64,000 nt of DNA from Companilactobacillus sp. (GTDB lineage Bacteria; Bacillota; Bacilli; Lactobacillales; Lactobacillaceae). Shown here piece by piece: positions 7,909-15,601 of this stretch (position 1 is its first letter; each line of letters opens with the position of its first letter). The position numbers and the translations under genes were made by a program. The notes beneath the pieces are model-generated. The model did not search any database and was not told the origin of the DNA. It saw only the letters and a list, made by a program, of their open reading frames with translations. The stretch covers positions 1,922,001-1,986,000 of the forward strand of contig NZ_JAKVLR010000001.1 in assembly GCF_022484265.1 (NCBI RefSeq). Direction: 5' to 3'.

Positions 7909-8907
7909 ATGGAAGACACAAGAGTTTTTGAAATTTACCCAGAAATTGAGATGCAACCTGTCACATTCAAAAATAGATTTGGAATTACTTTAGCAGGACA
8001 TTTGTATTTGCCAACGGATTATAAAAATAAACAATCTGCTGCAATTGTAGTAAGTGGACCATTCGGAGCAGTTAAAGAACAATCATCAGGTCTCTATGCA
8101 CAAGAATTTGCCAAAATGGGATTTGTATCTGTCGCATTTGATCCATCTTATACTGGTGAGAGTTCTGGAAGTCCTAGAAACGTTGCTTCACCAGATATTT
8201 CGACTGAGGATTTTAGTGCCGGTGTAGACTTTCTAGGTCTACTGGACTATGTCGATCGTGAACGAATTGGCGTTATGGCCATTTGTGGATTAAGTGGCAT
8301 GGCTTTAACTGCTGCCGGAACGGACAAGCGAATCAAAGCAATTGCGACTGCCTCAATGTACGACATGTCAAGAAGCGTTAGCCGTGGTTATCAAGATAGT
8401 TATACCAAGGCAGAACGAGATAAAATCATGAACTATATTAGTCAACAAAGATGGGAAGATGCTGAAAGTGGCACTTATGCCGTAGGACCTCATGAAGTAA
8501 TGTTTGATCCTGATGGCAACGTAATTAAAAGTAAGGGTCTTCCTGAAAAATTAACTCCAGAAATTGATAATCCAATCTTGCATGGTTTCTATGAATACTA
8601 CAAAACTCCTCGTGGGTATCATCCAAGATCAATCAATTCAACGACTGCCTGGACAGCAATAACCCCATTTTCTTTCTTCAATTTTCCATTAATGACGAAT
8701 ATCAAAGAAATTTCACCACGTCCGATCATGTTGATTGCAGGTGAGAATGCACATTCCCTCTATTATTCAGAAGATGCATACAAAGCTGCTGATGAACCGA
8801 AAGAATTAGTCGTTGTACCTGGAGCAGACCATTGTGCTTTATATGATCAAAAAGACAAAATACCATTTGAAAAACTAGATGAATTTTTTACAAAGAATTT
8901 GAAGTAA
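7909..8907 (+). CDS. Alpha/beta hydrolase (YcjY/dienelactone-hydrolase-like)
   Basis: 332 residues from ATG 7909 behind GGAGGG; the upstream TTG at 7894 overlaps the binding site. The fold shows VVSGPFGAVKEQSS as the oxyanion strand-loop, FDPSYTGESSG after strand 4, the nucleophile elbow in IGVMAICGLSGMAL, LIAGENAHS near the acid and VVPGADHCALYDQ with the catalytic His. At the elbow a Cys stands where dienelactone-hydrolase relatives have their nucleophile, although GLSG also offers a Ser; I cannot decide which is used. It is the first gene of an apparent operon running to 10862 with a NAD-binding protein, an acetyltransferase and an SDR, divergent from a LysR regulator. The natural substrate is unknown. 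Confidence 0.8.
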   Translation: MEDTRVFEIYPEIEMQPVTFKNRFGITLAGHLYLPTDYKNKQSAAIVVSGPFGAVKEQSSGLYAQEFAKMGFVSVAFDPSYTGESSGSPRNVASPDISTEDFSAGVDFLGLLDYVDRERIGVMAICGLSGMALTAAGTDKRIKAIATASMYDMSRSVSRGYQDSYTKAERDKIMNYISQQRWEDAESGTYAVGPHEVMFDPDGNVIKSKGLPEKLTPEIDNPILHGFYEYYKTPRGYHPRSINSTTAWTAITPFSFFNFPLMTNIKEISPRPIMLIAGENAHSLYYSEDAYKAADEPKELVVVPGADHCALYDQKDKIPFEKLDEFFTKNLK

Positions 8908-8922
8908 TTGGAGGAAATTGAA

Positions 8923-9564
8923 TTGTCAAAAATCATTATCATCGGTGCCCACGGTGGTACCGCAAGGATCGTAACTGAGAGATTGTTGTCGGAAACTTCT
9001 GATGAATTGGTTTTGTTCCTCAGAAACTCTTCTCGTTTAAGTCAATACAAAGACAACCCTCGAGTGACTCTGGTTGAAGGGGATGTCTTAAACACTGAGG
9101 ACTTGGCTAGATCTATGTCAGATGCTGACATCGTTTATTCTAATGTGGGTGGAACTGACCTTGAGAAACAAACAGCAAGCATCATCAAAGCCATGGACCA
9201 AACTGGGAAGAAACGTTTACTTTTCATCAGTGCCTTAGGAGCACGTCATGAGGTCCCTGGAAAATTTGGCGAATGGAACGAACAGGCTATCAGTGCCTTT
9301 TTGCCAGGATTTAGAGCTTCTGCCAAATTGCTCGATGACTCAGATATTGATTTTACCGAGATTCGTCCAGCTTGGTTGACGGACAATCAAGAAATCAAAT
9401 ATGAAACAACAGATGAAACTGAAAAATTTAAAGGAACGGAAGTTTCCAGAGCTAGTGTCGCTGACTTCGTCATTAATGTAATTGCTGATCCGGCTCAATA
9501 TGAACGAGCAAGCGTGGGATTAGATAAACCAGGAACAGAAGGCGACAAACCTAGCTGGACTTAG
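8923..9564 (+). CDS. NAD(P)H-binding atypical SDR (NmrA-like)
   Basis: 213 residues. The start is TTG 8923, 7 bases after GGAGGA; an earlier TTG at 8908 overlaps that site. The N-terminus SKIIIIGAHGGTARIVTERLL is a Rossmann dinucleotide fold with the GxxGxxG-like pattern of atypical SDRs. FLRNSSRL suggests an NADP-phosphate contact; VEGDVLNTEDLARSM and SALGARHEV follow the NmrA-like pattern. The Tyr-x-x-x-Lys catalytic pair is not evident, so it may sense or use NAD(P)H rather than act as a dehydrogenase. It is a paralogue of the protein at 33064. It follows the hydrolase by 15 bases. Confidence 0.82.
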   Translation: MSKIIIIGAHGGTARIVTERLLSETSDELVLFLRNSSRLSQYKDNPRVTLVEGDVLNTEDLARSMSDADIVYSNVGGTDLEKQTASIIKAMDQTGKKRLLFISALGARHEVPGKFGEWNEQAISAFLPGFRASAKLLDDSDIDFTEIRPAWLTDNQEIKYETTDETEKFKGTEVSRASVADFVINVIADPAQYERASVGLDKPGTEGDKPSWT

Positions 9565-9572
9565 GAGAATAT

Positions 9573-10109
9573 ATGCCAGAAAAAATTGATTTGAATTCGA
9601 AACAATATCAAGAGATCCAAAAAGTGATCGATAAAAACTTGGAGTTAGTCCAAGAGTTAAATTCAATTCCACATACAATAGATGAAACTCGCAAAATCGT
9701 TAGTGAGATCATTGGTGAAAAAATCGATGACTCGGTAGAAATTAGATTGCCATTTCAAACTGATTTTGGTGCCAATCTACATATCGGTAAGAATGTTTAT
9801 ATCAACAATGGTTCGATGTTTACCGACATGGGTGGAATTTATTTAGATGATAACGTGCTGATTGGACCCAATGTGACCATTGCATCAGTCAATCATCACA
9901 TAGAACCTGATCAAAGAAGAAACCTGGTCTTAAAGCCAGTCCATATCGGAAAAAATGCTTGGCTTGGTGCCGGAGTTATCGTCACACCGGGCGTCACGAT
10001 TGGTGAAAATGCAGTAGTAGGTGCTGGCGCAGTTGTCACTAAAGATGTTGAAAAAAATACCATCGTTGCTGGAGTTCCAGCAAAACAAATCAAAAAAATC
10101 GAGGAATAA
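9573..10109 (+). CDS. Short hexapeptide-repeat O-acetyltransferase
   Basis: 178 residues, ATG 9573, with AGGAGA overlapping the stop codon of the preceding gene. It contains left-handed beta-helix repeats (VYINNGSMFTDMGGIYLDDN, VLIGPNVTIASVNH, WLGAGVIVTPGVTIGENAVV) and the catalytic His in ASVNHHIEPDQRR. It is shorter at its N-terminus than the LacA/Maa group, so its acceptor may not be a free sugar. The acetyl donor is presumably acetyl-CoA. Its position within a hydrolase-SDR operon suggests modification of a common small substrate, but this is inference. Confidence 0.85.
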   Translation: MPEKIDLNSKQYQEIQKVIDKNLELVQELNSIPHTIDETRKIVSEIIGEKIDDSVEIRLPFQTDFGANLHIGKNVYINNGSMFTDMGGIYLDDNVLIGPNVTIASVNHHIEPDQRRNLVLKPVHIGKNAWLGAGVIVTPGVTIGENAVVGAGAVVTKDVEKNTIVAGVPAKQIKKIEE

Positions 10110-10112
10110 TAT

Positions 10113-10862
10113 ATGTCCATAAAAGATAAAGTGGTTGTAATTATGGGAGCTTCAAGTGGTATTGGTGAAGCAACGGCTAATTTATTAGCTCAAAAAGGTG
10201 CTAAATTAACTATTGCTGCTCGTAGAATGAATCGCTTAGAAGAAATCGTTCAACACAATGTTGGTGCAGAAATTTTGCCGGTCGAAGCTGATGTTTCAAG
10301 GGCTGATGAAGTTCAAAATGTGATTGACAAAACAGTCGAGAAATATGGCCGTGTTGATGTTATGTTCAACAATGCCGGAATTATGCCTGTTAATAATTTA
10401 GCTGAAATAGCTCGTGATGAATGGCAAAATATCGCCGATATCAATGTGAAAGGTGTCTTAAATGGGATTGCATCAGTACTCCCAGTTATGAAAAAACAGA
10501 AGAGTGGTCATGTGATCACAACTTCATCAGTTTTGGGATATGAAGTGTTACCTGGATATGCAGCTTATTCAGGCAGTAAATATGCAGTTCGTGCAATTAT
10601 GGAAGGTCTACGTCAAGAAGAACGAAGCAATAACATCAAGACAACGGTAATTGCCCCAGGTACTGTCAAAACCGAATTGTTCAACTCAATCAATAATCAA
10701 GAAATCAAGGAACAATTGGAAAGTATGTCCGATATGCCAGGCGCCGATATGCAAGCTATGCAGCCAGAAGAAATTGCTCAAGCCGTTGCTTTTGTGATCG
10801 ATACGCCAGCCAATATGGCCGTGAATGAAATGGTCATCAGACCAACCGGACAAGAAGTTTAA
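10113..10862 (+). CDS. Short-chain dehydrogenase/reductase (classical SDR)
   Basis: 249 residues. The nucleotide-binding motif MGASSGIGEATA (TGxxxGxG type), AARR suggesting NADP preference, NNAG (structural), and the catalytic Ser-Tyr-Lys set in TTSSVLGYEVLPGYAAYSGSKYA are all intact. The length is typical of classical SDRs that oxidise or reduce hydroxyl/carbonyl groups (YdfG/clavulanate-dehydrogenase-like group). It starts 3 bases after the previous stop and is the last gene of the operon 7909-10862. The substrate is unknown. Confidence 0.9.
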   Translation: MSIKDKVVVIMGASSGIGEATANLLAQKGAKLTIAARRMNRLEEIVQHNVGAEILPVEADVSRADEVQNVIDKTVEKYGRVDVMFNNAGIMPVNNLAEIARDEWQNIADINVKGVLNGIASVLPVMKKQKSGHVITTSSVLGYEVLPGYAAYSGSKYAVRAIMEGLRQEERSNNIKTTVIAPGTVKTELFNSINNQEIKEQLESMSDMPGADMQAMQPEEIAQAVAFVIDTPANMAVNEMVIRPTGQEV

Positions 10863-10985
10863 TCTGAGTGTACTTTTTATCGAAAATTGCAAGCGTTTTA
10901 TAAAATGTAATCAAATTGTAACTTATGAAAAAATTTTTAACATGCTACATTTAAATCCTGTGATAAAAATAGGAGTGTGTTAAAA

Positions 10986-11492
10986 ATGCCACGTAATTTA
11001 AAAGAAGAAATCGTATTTACCGCCATTATGGCCGGATTAATGGTACTAGTAATGACAGGGTACAACGTTGCCATGTCTCAAGGAATCAGCAGCGAATTGC
11101 CAATGGCAATCTTGAGTGCCTATCCGCTAGGACTCGGAGTAGCTATCATCTTGGATCTATTGATTGTTGGACCAATCGCTAAAGGATTGGCTTTCAAATA
11201 TATCATCAATGATTATATGAAGAAAAAGACTGTTTTGATTGGTATTACAATCTCAGTATTGATGGTTCTAGGAATGGTGACTTTGATGTCATTATTCGGA
11301 ATTGCTGTTGAAGGTAAGTTGACTCAAGGACATGTCTTAGCAACATATGGACATACTTGGATCTTTAACTTGATTGTAGCCTTGCCATTACAACTATTGA
11401 TTGTCGGACCAATTGCACGTGAAGTGTTGGGCAGAATGCAAAAGGCATCTGCAAAGGCAGAAGAAAAGAAACAAATCGAAGAAGAAATTTAA
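10986..11492 (+). CDS. DUF2798-type membrane protein (two repeats)
   Basis: 168 residues from ATG 10986 behind AGGAG; GTG 10977 overlaps the site. It contains four hydrophobic segments arranged as two similar halves: EEIVFTAIMAGLMVLVMTGYN ... LDLLIVGPIAKGLAFK and VLIGITISVLMVLGMVTLMS ... LQLLIVGPIAREVLG. The repeated LLIVGPIA-(K/R) motif is characteristic of DUF2798. The C-terminus is a charged tail (KASAKAEEKKQIEEEI). Function is unknown for the family. It stands between the SDR operon and a separately promoted aldo-keto reductase. Confidence 0.8.
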   Translation: MPRNLKEEIVFTAIMAGLMVLVMTGYNVAMSQGISSELPMAILSAYPLGLGVAIILDLLIVGPIAKGLAFKYIINDYMKKKTVLIGITISVLMVLGMVTLMSLFGIAVEGKLTQGHVLATYGHTWIFNLIVALPLQLLIVGPIAREVLGRMQKASAKAEEKKQIEEEI

Positions 11493-11500
11493 AATAGCAC

Positions 11501-11531
11501 TTGTCTTAAACCGTACTCTAAGGTTTATCAT
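11501..11531 (+). promoter_or_regulatory. MerR-type promoter of the aldo-keto reductase gene
   Basis: -35 TTGTCT (11501-11506) and -10 TATCAT (11526-11531) are 19 bases apart. The overlong spacer holds a dyad, TAAACC (11507-11512) and GGTTTA (11522-11527). A 19-bp spacer with a dyad inside is the hallmark of MerR-family activated promoters. No merR gene is in the window. Confidence 0.6.
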
Positions 11532-11569
11532 GCAAGTGTTAGATAAACTAGCGAGAAGGAGAGATGCAC

Positions 11570-12436
11570 ATGTCTATCTTTGATGAAAAAATTAAATTGA
11601 ACAATGGTTTAGAAATCCCTAAGCTTGCTTTAGGTGTTTGGGAAATCGATGACGACAAAGTCGCTGACGCAGTTAAGAGTGCCGTTGACATTGGCTATCG
11701 TCATATCGATACAGCCCAAGCTTATGGCAATGAACGAGGAGTTGGCGAAGGAGTTAGAAATGCTAGCGTTCCCCGTGACCAAATTTTTGTAAATTCCAAA
11801 GTTGCTGCAGAGCATAAAGATTATGATTCTGCCGCAAAGTCAATCGATGAAACTTTAAGCAAGATGAAGTTGGATTACTTGGATATGATGATCATTCATA
11901 ATCCACAACCATGGAAAGAAGTTAACCAATCAAATGACCGTCACTTTGAAGGAAACTTGGAAGCATGGCGTGCATTGGAAGATGCCGTTAAAGCTGGTAA
12001 GTTAAAGACTATCGGTGTTTCGAGTTTTGAAAAAGACGATCTGGATAACTTGATCAAGAATAGTGACACAAAGCCTGCTGTCAACCAAGTTCAAGTTCAT
12101 ATCGGTGATACTCCAATGGATATTATCAAGTATTCTCAAGATAACGACATTGCAGTAGAAGCATTCTCTCCAGTAGCCCACGGTGCTGCAATGAATGATC
12201 CACAAATTAAGAAGATGGCTGAAAAGTACAATGTCAGCGTCCCACAATTATGTATCAGATATGACTGGCAACTGAATACAATCGTATTGCCAAAATCAGC
12301 TAACCCTGATCACATGAAAGCTAATGCCGAAATTGATTTTGAAATTTCCGCAGAAGATATGAAGACACTAGAGCAAATCAACCAAATGGATTACGGAGAC
12401 GCATCAGTGTTCCCAGTATTTGGTGGTAAACTCTAA
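11570..12436 (+). CDS. Aldo-keto reductase
   Basis: 288 residues from ATG 11570, 8 bases after AAGGAG (ATG 11564 is too close). It shows the AKR catalytic tetrad: Asp and Tyr in HIDTAQAYGNE, Lys in VNSKVAAEH and His in MMIIHNPQP. The NADPH phosphate-binding region is LPKSANPDHMKAN. Cytoplasmic carbonyl reduction is expected, in the AKR5/2,5-diketogluconate-reductase-like group common in lactobacilli. Its promoter looks MerR-controlled, as is known for aldehyde-responsive AKR genes in Firmicutes. It is less similar to the tandem AKRs at 31299 and 32177 than those are to each other. Confidence 0.92.
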   Translation: MSIFDEKIKLNNGLEIPKLALGVWEIDDDKVADAVKSAVDIGYRHIDTAQAYGNERGVGEGVRNASVPRDQIFVNSKVAAEHKDYDSAAKSIDETLSKMKLDYLDMMIIHNPQPWKEVNQSNDRHFEGNLEAWRALEDAVKAGKLKTIGVSSFEKDDLDNLIKNSDTKPAVNQVQVHIGDTPMDIIKYSQDNDIAVEAFSPVAHGAAMNDPQIKKMAEKYNVSVPQLCIRYDWQLNTIVLPKSANPDHMKANAEIDFEISAEDMKTLEQINQMDYGDASVFPVFGGKL

Positions 12437-12439
12437 AAG

Positions 12440-12471
12440 AAAGTAAGCCGAGAGGCTTATTTTTTTTCTTA
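12440..12471 (+). terminator. Rho-independent terminator
   Basis: An AGTAAGCC/GGCTTATT stem with GAGA loop followed by a T-run ends the aldo-keto reductase transcript. Confidence 0.85.
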
Positions 12472-12495
12472 AAATCATGAAATTATTGAGAAATT

Positions 12496-12718
12496 GGCAG
12501 CTTTGGAGCATACGATGTGAAGTGCATGGAACGTAAGTGTCAACTTGATGGATGAAATATATTGGTGGATGAGACACTTGCGCCACTGTCGTAAAGGTGT
12601 CTACGCCACCGAACGATCAAGGATGCCAGCTCCAAAACGTTTACCATGGAGTCGGCAGTGACCCACAAACATAATCAAAAAAATAATAATTTTTACTCTA
12701 AAAAAAGGCTCTTTTTTT
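12496..12718 (+). ncRNA. Candidate structured RNA in a 358-base gap
   Basis: There is no gene in 12437-12794. The segment can fold with a 10-bp stem 12532-12541/12573-12582 (one G-U) inside a long-range 8-bp pairing 12502-12509/12629-12636. The downstream CTCCA (12630-12634) can pair instead with TGGAG (12647-12651), so two folds exclude each other. An A7-G/C-T7 hairpin near 12701-12718 could end it. I see no convincing promoter, so the strand is a guess. Confidence 0.35.
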
Positions 12719-12794
12719 TGAAAAAATAGGATGCCATTTCTCTATAAATTGATATATAATACTTTTCTATATTTTAATTTTAGAGGATATGCAT

Positions 12795-13346
12795 ATGTTA
12801 AGAACAAGGTTAGCAACCAGGGCGGATGCTAAAGAATTATTAGCAATCTACGCCCCATATGTAACTGATACAACAATCACTTTCGAATATGAAGTTCCAA
12901 CCGAATTGGAATTCGAGGAACGTATCGAAAGTACCTTAAAGGACTATCCTTATATCGTCGCCGAAACAGAGGACGGCACGATTGTTGGATATGCCTACGC
13001 GCATCGAATGCGAGAACGACGTGCCTATGACTGGACAGTTGAAGCCAGCATTTATGTCGACCAACAAGCCCGGGGACTTGGAACAGGCAGAGTATTATAT
13101 ACGGCACTCGAGAAAGAATTGCGAGCACAAAATATCGTCAACATGGCAGTTTGCGTCACTGGAAAAAATCAAAACAGCGTCGACTTCCATGAACATCTTG
13201 GATATCAAAAGGTCGGGGCATTTGAAAACTTCGGTTTCAAATTTGGCCAATGGATCGATGTCATCTGGCTACAAAAGCGGATCAGTGATCCAATTGAACC
13301 ACAACAATTTATACCGTACTCACAATTGATCGGAGTAATGCACTAA
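12795..13346 (+). CDS. GNAT N-acetyltransferase (phosphinothricin-acetyltransferase-like)
   Basis: 183 residues from ATG 12795 (ATG 12789 is only 2 bases from GAGGAT). The GNAT acetyl-CoA motif is VDQQARGLGTGRVLYTALEKEL, and NQNSVDFHEHLGYQKVGAF gives the C-terminal strand-helix. The start RLATRADAKELLAIYAPYV and the FEYEVPTELEFEERI segment are typical of the Pat/YwnH group, which acetylates amines such as phosphinothricin or methionine sulfoximine/sulfone. It is a single gene. The substrate is inferred from family only. Confidence 0.88.
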   Translation: MLRTRLATRADAKELLAIYAPYVTDTTITFEYEVPTELEFEERIESTLKDYPYIVAETEDGTIVGYAYAHRMRERRAYDWTVEASIYVDQQARGLGTGRVLYTALEKELRAQNIVNMAVCVTGKNQNSVDFHEHLGYQKVGAFENFGFKFGQWIDVIWLQKRISDPIEPQQFIPYSQLIGVMH

Positions 13347-13390
13347 ATTAGGTCAGAAATTCAATTTCCGCTTTTTTAAAAATTTGATTC

Positions 13391-13419
13391 TTGAATAACT
13401 ATTAGGCATTAGCTATAAT
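13391..13419 (+). promoter_or_regulatory. Promoter of small RNA copy 1
   Basis: -35 TTGAAT (13391-13396), 17-bp spacer, perfect -10 TATAAT (13414-13419). Confidence 0.8.
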
Positions 13420-13424
13420 GTCTT

Positions 13425-13521
13425 TGTAATCGAAAAGAGACTGCAGGAATTAGGCTCCTACAGTCTCAATCATAAGTCGAATAGATTTCTGTGTTAGCTA
13501 ACCCTAGTGGTTAGCTTTTTT
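13425..13521 (+). ncRNA. Small RNA, tandem copy 1 (about 97 nt)
   Basis: It has its own consensus promoter (13391-13419) and a terminator (7-bp stem 13497-13503/13509-13515 plus T-run). Between them is a hairpin, 13437-13443 paired with 13461-13467 and closed further by GGA/TCC, with CTCCT on its 3' side, then a mostly unpaired linker. There is no ORF longer than a few codons. A second copy lies 149 bases downstream with the same architecture. The CU-rich stretch could pair with Shine-Dalgarno sequences. I do not recognise the family. Confidence 0.75.
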
Positions 13522-13539
13522 ATACGTCAGATTTGCTTA

Positions 13540-13568
13540 TTGAACAAATCTATAGCATTAGCTATAAT
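13540..13568 (+). promoter_or_regulatory. Promoter of small RNA copy 2
   Basis: -35 TTGAAC (13540-13545), 17-bp spacer, -10 TATAAT (13563-13568). The -35 and most of the spacer differ in sequence from copy 1, yet spacing and consensus are kept, which argues for selection on function. Confidence 0.8.
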
Positions 13569-13573
13569 GTCTT

Positions 13574-13671
13574 TGTAATCGAAAAGAGACTGTCGGAATT
13601 TGCCTCCTACAGTCTCAATCATAAGTCGAATAGATTTCTGTGTTAGCTAACCCTAGTGGTTAGCTTTTTTT
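13574..13671 (+). ncRNA. Small RNA, tandem copy 2 (about 98 nt)
   Basis: Nearly identical to copy 1 except in the first hairpin. Here 13586-13593 pairs with 13609-13616 (8 bp), and the loop side reads TGCCTCCTAC, containing the exact anti-Shine-Dalgarno hexamer CCTCCT. Where the stem changed, pairing was kept. The terminator stem 13646-13652/13658-13664 and T-run are identical. The linker CAATCATAAGTCGAATAG is unchanged between copies, so it may be a functional part. Confidence 0.75.
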
Positions 13672-13884
13672 ATTATCCAATATGCTGTTGCAAATAAAAT
13701 GCAAGCCATTCCCAGTTGGACAACGGATTCCGCGAAGGTGATCACGTCCACACTCCATTCTATCCTTCAAATTCATAGTCATAACCTCCGTTTCGAGAGT
13801 AACCGAGGGGTTTGCACTATTCATTTTCAAACTTACTAGGCAAAAAGGTAGCAACTCCCTTGAAACTTTGCCATGATTTTATTA

Positions 13885-15412
13885 TGTCAACTACCACGGA
13901 CTAAAGTCCATGGCTTGTAAGTGATCAATGAACCTTTCCATTGCTCAGCTACAATTTGCATAGATACAGCTTTGCATATCATCCGTAGACGATACGTCTT
14001 ACGTGCTAATTACCAATGCCTTTTGAGTCCGCAAGTTGCCAAACGGACATTTTTATTAGGATACCTCTTTGAGTCCCTTGTTAAGAATATTGATAGCAGC
14101 GTTGTGATCTCTGATGTGGTGTTTCTGACAATTAGGGCAGCCCCATTGTCTATCAGCGAGCGTCAGTTTCTCTTCGCCATTCATCACATGACCGCATTCA
14201 GAACAAGTTTGTGTAGTGTATTTAGGATCAATGGTAAGGAACGTTTTACCGTACATATCTGCTTTATAAGTGAGCATTTGCAGGAAGGCTCTCCATCCAA
14301 CGTCACTGATACTCATTGCCAAGGCGTGGTTTTTCAACATATTTGAACTTCTTAATTCTTCGGCTACTACTAGATCGTGGTTTTTGATCAATGAAGTAGA
14401 CAAGTTATTTAAGAAGTTTTTTCTTTGAGAAAATACTTTGGCTTGAATACGTGCAACTAAAAGGCGTTGTTTTTGATAATTCTTACAGTCGGATAGCTTG
14501 CGATGTTCTGCTTTGGCACGTCTCCCTCTGCGAGAGAGCTTTCGTTGTTCTCTTGCTAATCTATTTTTGATGGTTCGATAGTATCTAGGATTGCCGACAA
14601 CAGCACCTGTGCTTTCAGTTAAGAAATTCTCAGTATTAAGATCAATGCCTACTGATTGTCCATTTTTCTTGGAAGTATTCACGAATGGTTCATCAGACCC
14701 CAACTGCATAGAAACAAAATATCTATCTAAATTATCTTTGGACACTGTTGTGGTGCCAATCTTAATATAATTACCGTTATTAAGCAGTCTTTTGTGACTT
14801 CCTGACACTTTTAGAACACCTAATTTTGGCAATTTTACATGATTCTGATCTACAAAGCATAGATTTCCTTTAAACATAGTAGCCACTTTGTCTTTATTAC
14901 AGTAGTGCCCATTAGTTTGATAGGTTTGAGTGTAATTCTTTTTGTGGAATTTAGGTGTGCCGGTTTTATGTACTTTTCTAAATTGTTTCCAAGCTTTATT
15001 GTAATTAGTTATAGCTGCTGCCTTAGCTTGGCTGTCTATTTCGCTATCGTTTAAAAAAATAAAATGGTTTGAAAGCTGACGTACAGTTTTGCGTTTTCTT
15101 AACTGACTAATACGGTCGCTTACTAAAGCTATTTTGATTCCTATTTTTGACAATATGTACAACTCTTTATCTATTCCGACCATCTGATTGTATATAAATC
15201 TACTAGCATCAGAATTCAATTTAATGATTCTTTTTTGTTCATTATTAGGAAATACTCTAACCTTCAAACCGTAATGATATTTCAGTTCTGACATTGATTT
15301 CATATTCTCACCACCTTTTGTATATCATGATATATTATATACCAAACGTCAGTTCGATAAAACAAAAAAACGATGCATTCCTCCCCTGACTAAAGTCAGG
15401 GGTTTCTTGCAA
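13885..15412 (-). mobile_element. IS200/IS605-group element carrying only tnpB (IS1341-like)
   Basis: The element is bounded by subterminal hairpins typical of the group: 15383-15390/15395-15402 with TAAA loop at the left end (upstream of tnpB), and 13894-13901/13906-13913 with the same TAAA loop and one mismatch at the right end. There is no tnpA (Y1 transposase) inside, so movement would need TnpA in trans. Exact ends are not resolved; the span is approximate. The 138 bases between the right hairpin and the tnpB stop, plus the tnpB 3' end, are where an omega/reRNA guide scaffold is expected. Confidence 0.7.
14056..15303 (-). CDS. tnpB: TnpB RNA-guided nuclease of IS200/IS605 family
   Basis: 415 residues, ATG 15303 with AAGGTGG 8 bases upstream. 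The RuvC-like triad is intact: Asp221 in SVGIDLNTENF, Glu315 in LVVAEELRSSNM and Asp399 in HIRDHNAAINI. The Cys4 zinc ribbon (Cys367, Cys370, Cys389, Cys392) sits between the last two, with CSECGHVM and CPNCQKH. The N-terminal helix-turn-helix-like segment begins KYHYGLKVRVFPNNEQ. Family members are RNA-guided DNA nucleases that cut next to a transposon-adjacent motif and keep the element in place. The gene is full length without frameshift, so it may be active. No tnpA neighbour exists. Confidence 0.93.
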   Translation of the reverse strand: MKSMSELKYHYGLKVRVFPNNEQKRIIKLNSDASRFIYNQMVGIDKELYILSKIGIKIALVSDRISQLRKRKTVRQLSNHFIFLNDSEIDSQAKAAAITNYNKAWKQFRKVHKTGTPKFHKKNYTQTYQTNGHYCNKDKVATMFKGNLCFVDQNHVKLPKLGVLKVSGSHKRLLNNGNYIKIGTTTVSKDNLDRYFVSMQLGSDEPFVNTSKKNGQSVGIDLNTENFLTESTGAVVGNPRYYRTIKNRLAREQRKLSRRGRRAKAEHRKLSDCKNYQKQRLLVARIQAKVFSQRKNFLNNLSTSLIKNHDLVVAEELRSSNMLKNHALAMSISDVGWRAFLQMLTYKADMYGKTFLTIDPKYTTQTCSECGHVMNGEEKLTLADRQWGCPNCQKHHIRDHNAAINILNKGLKEVS

Positions 15413-15601
15413 TAAATCAATTAATGAAATTTGTTTTCAGAAAACGAGTAAAACAATAAATCGGAGTAGGTAGGGAATCATTCTGACTTGTGATCCTATG
15501 CTCCGCATTCAAACCATGTTTTCTCTCGCTCTGTTCTTAAATGCGTTATGATTAATTCGAAATCATCACGTGTTTATTTCATCAAATGGGAGTGATGTTA
15601 G

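Noticed and set aside
10888..10901. cre site before the DUF2798 gene (TGCAAGCGTTTTAT)
   Set aside because: Only 11 of 14 consensus matches, with both final CA positions wrong.
13405..13671. Duplicated units as a CRISPR-like array
   Set aside because: Only two units, about 120 bases long, with promoter and terminator inside each; no repeat-spacer pattern or cas genes.
13660..13854. 64-residue minus-strand frame downstream of the small RNAs
   Set aside because: No ribosome binding site, overlaps the small RNA terminator, and shows no protein-like composition.
13921..14346. 141-residue open frame on the plus strand
   Set aside because: It lies antisense to the 3' end of tnpB, whose frame has complete TnpB motifs; no binding site or family.
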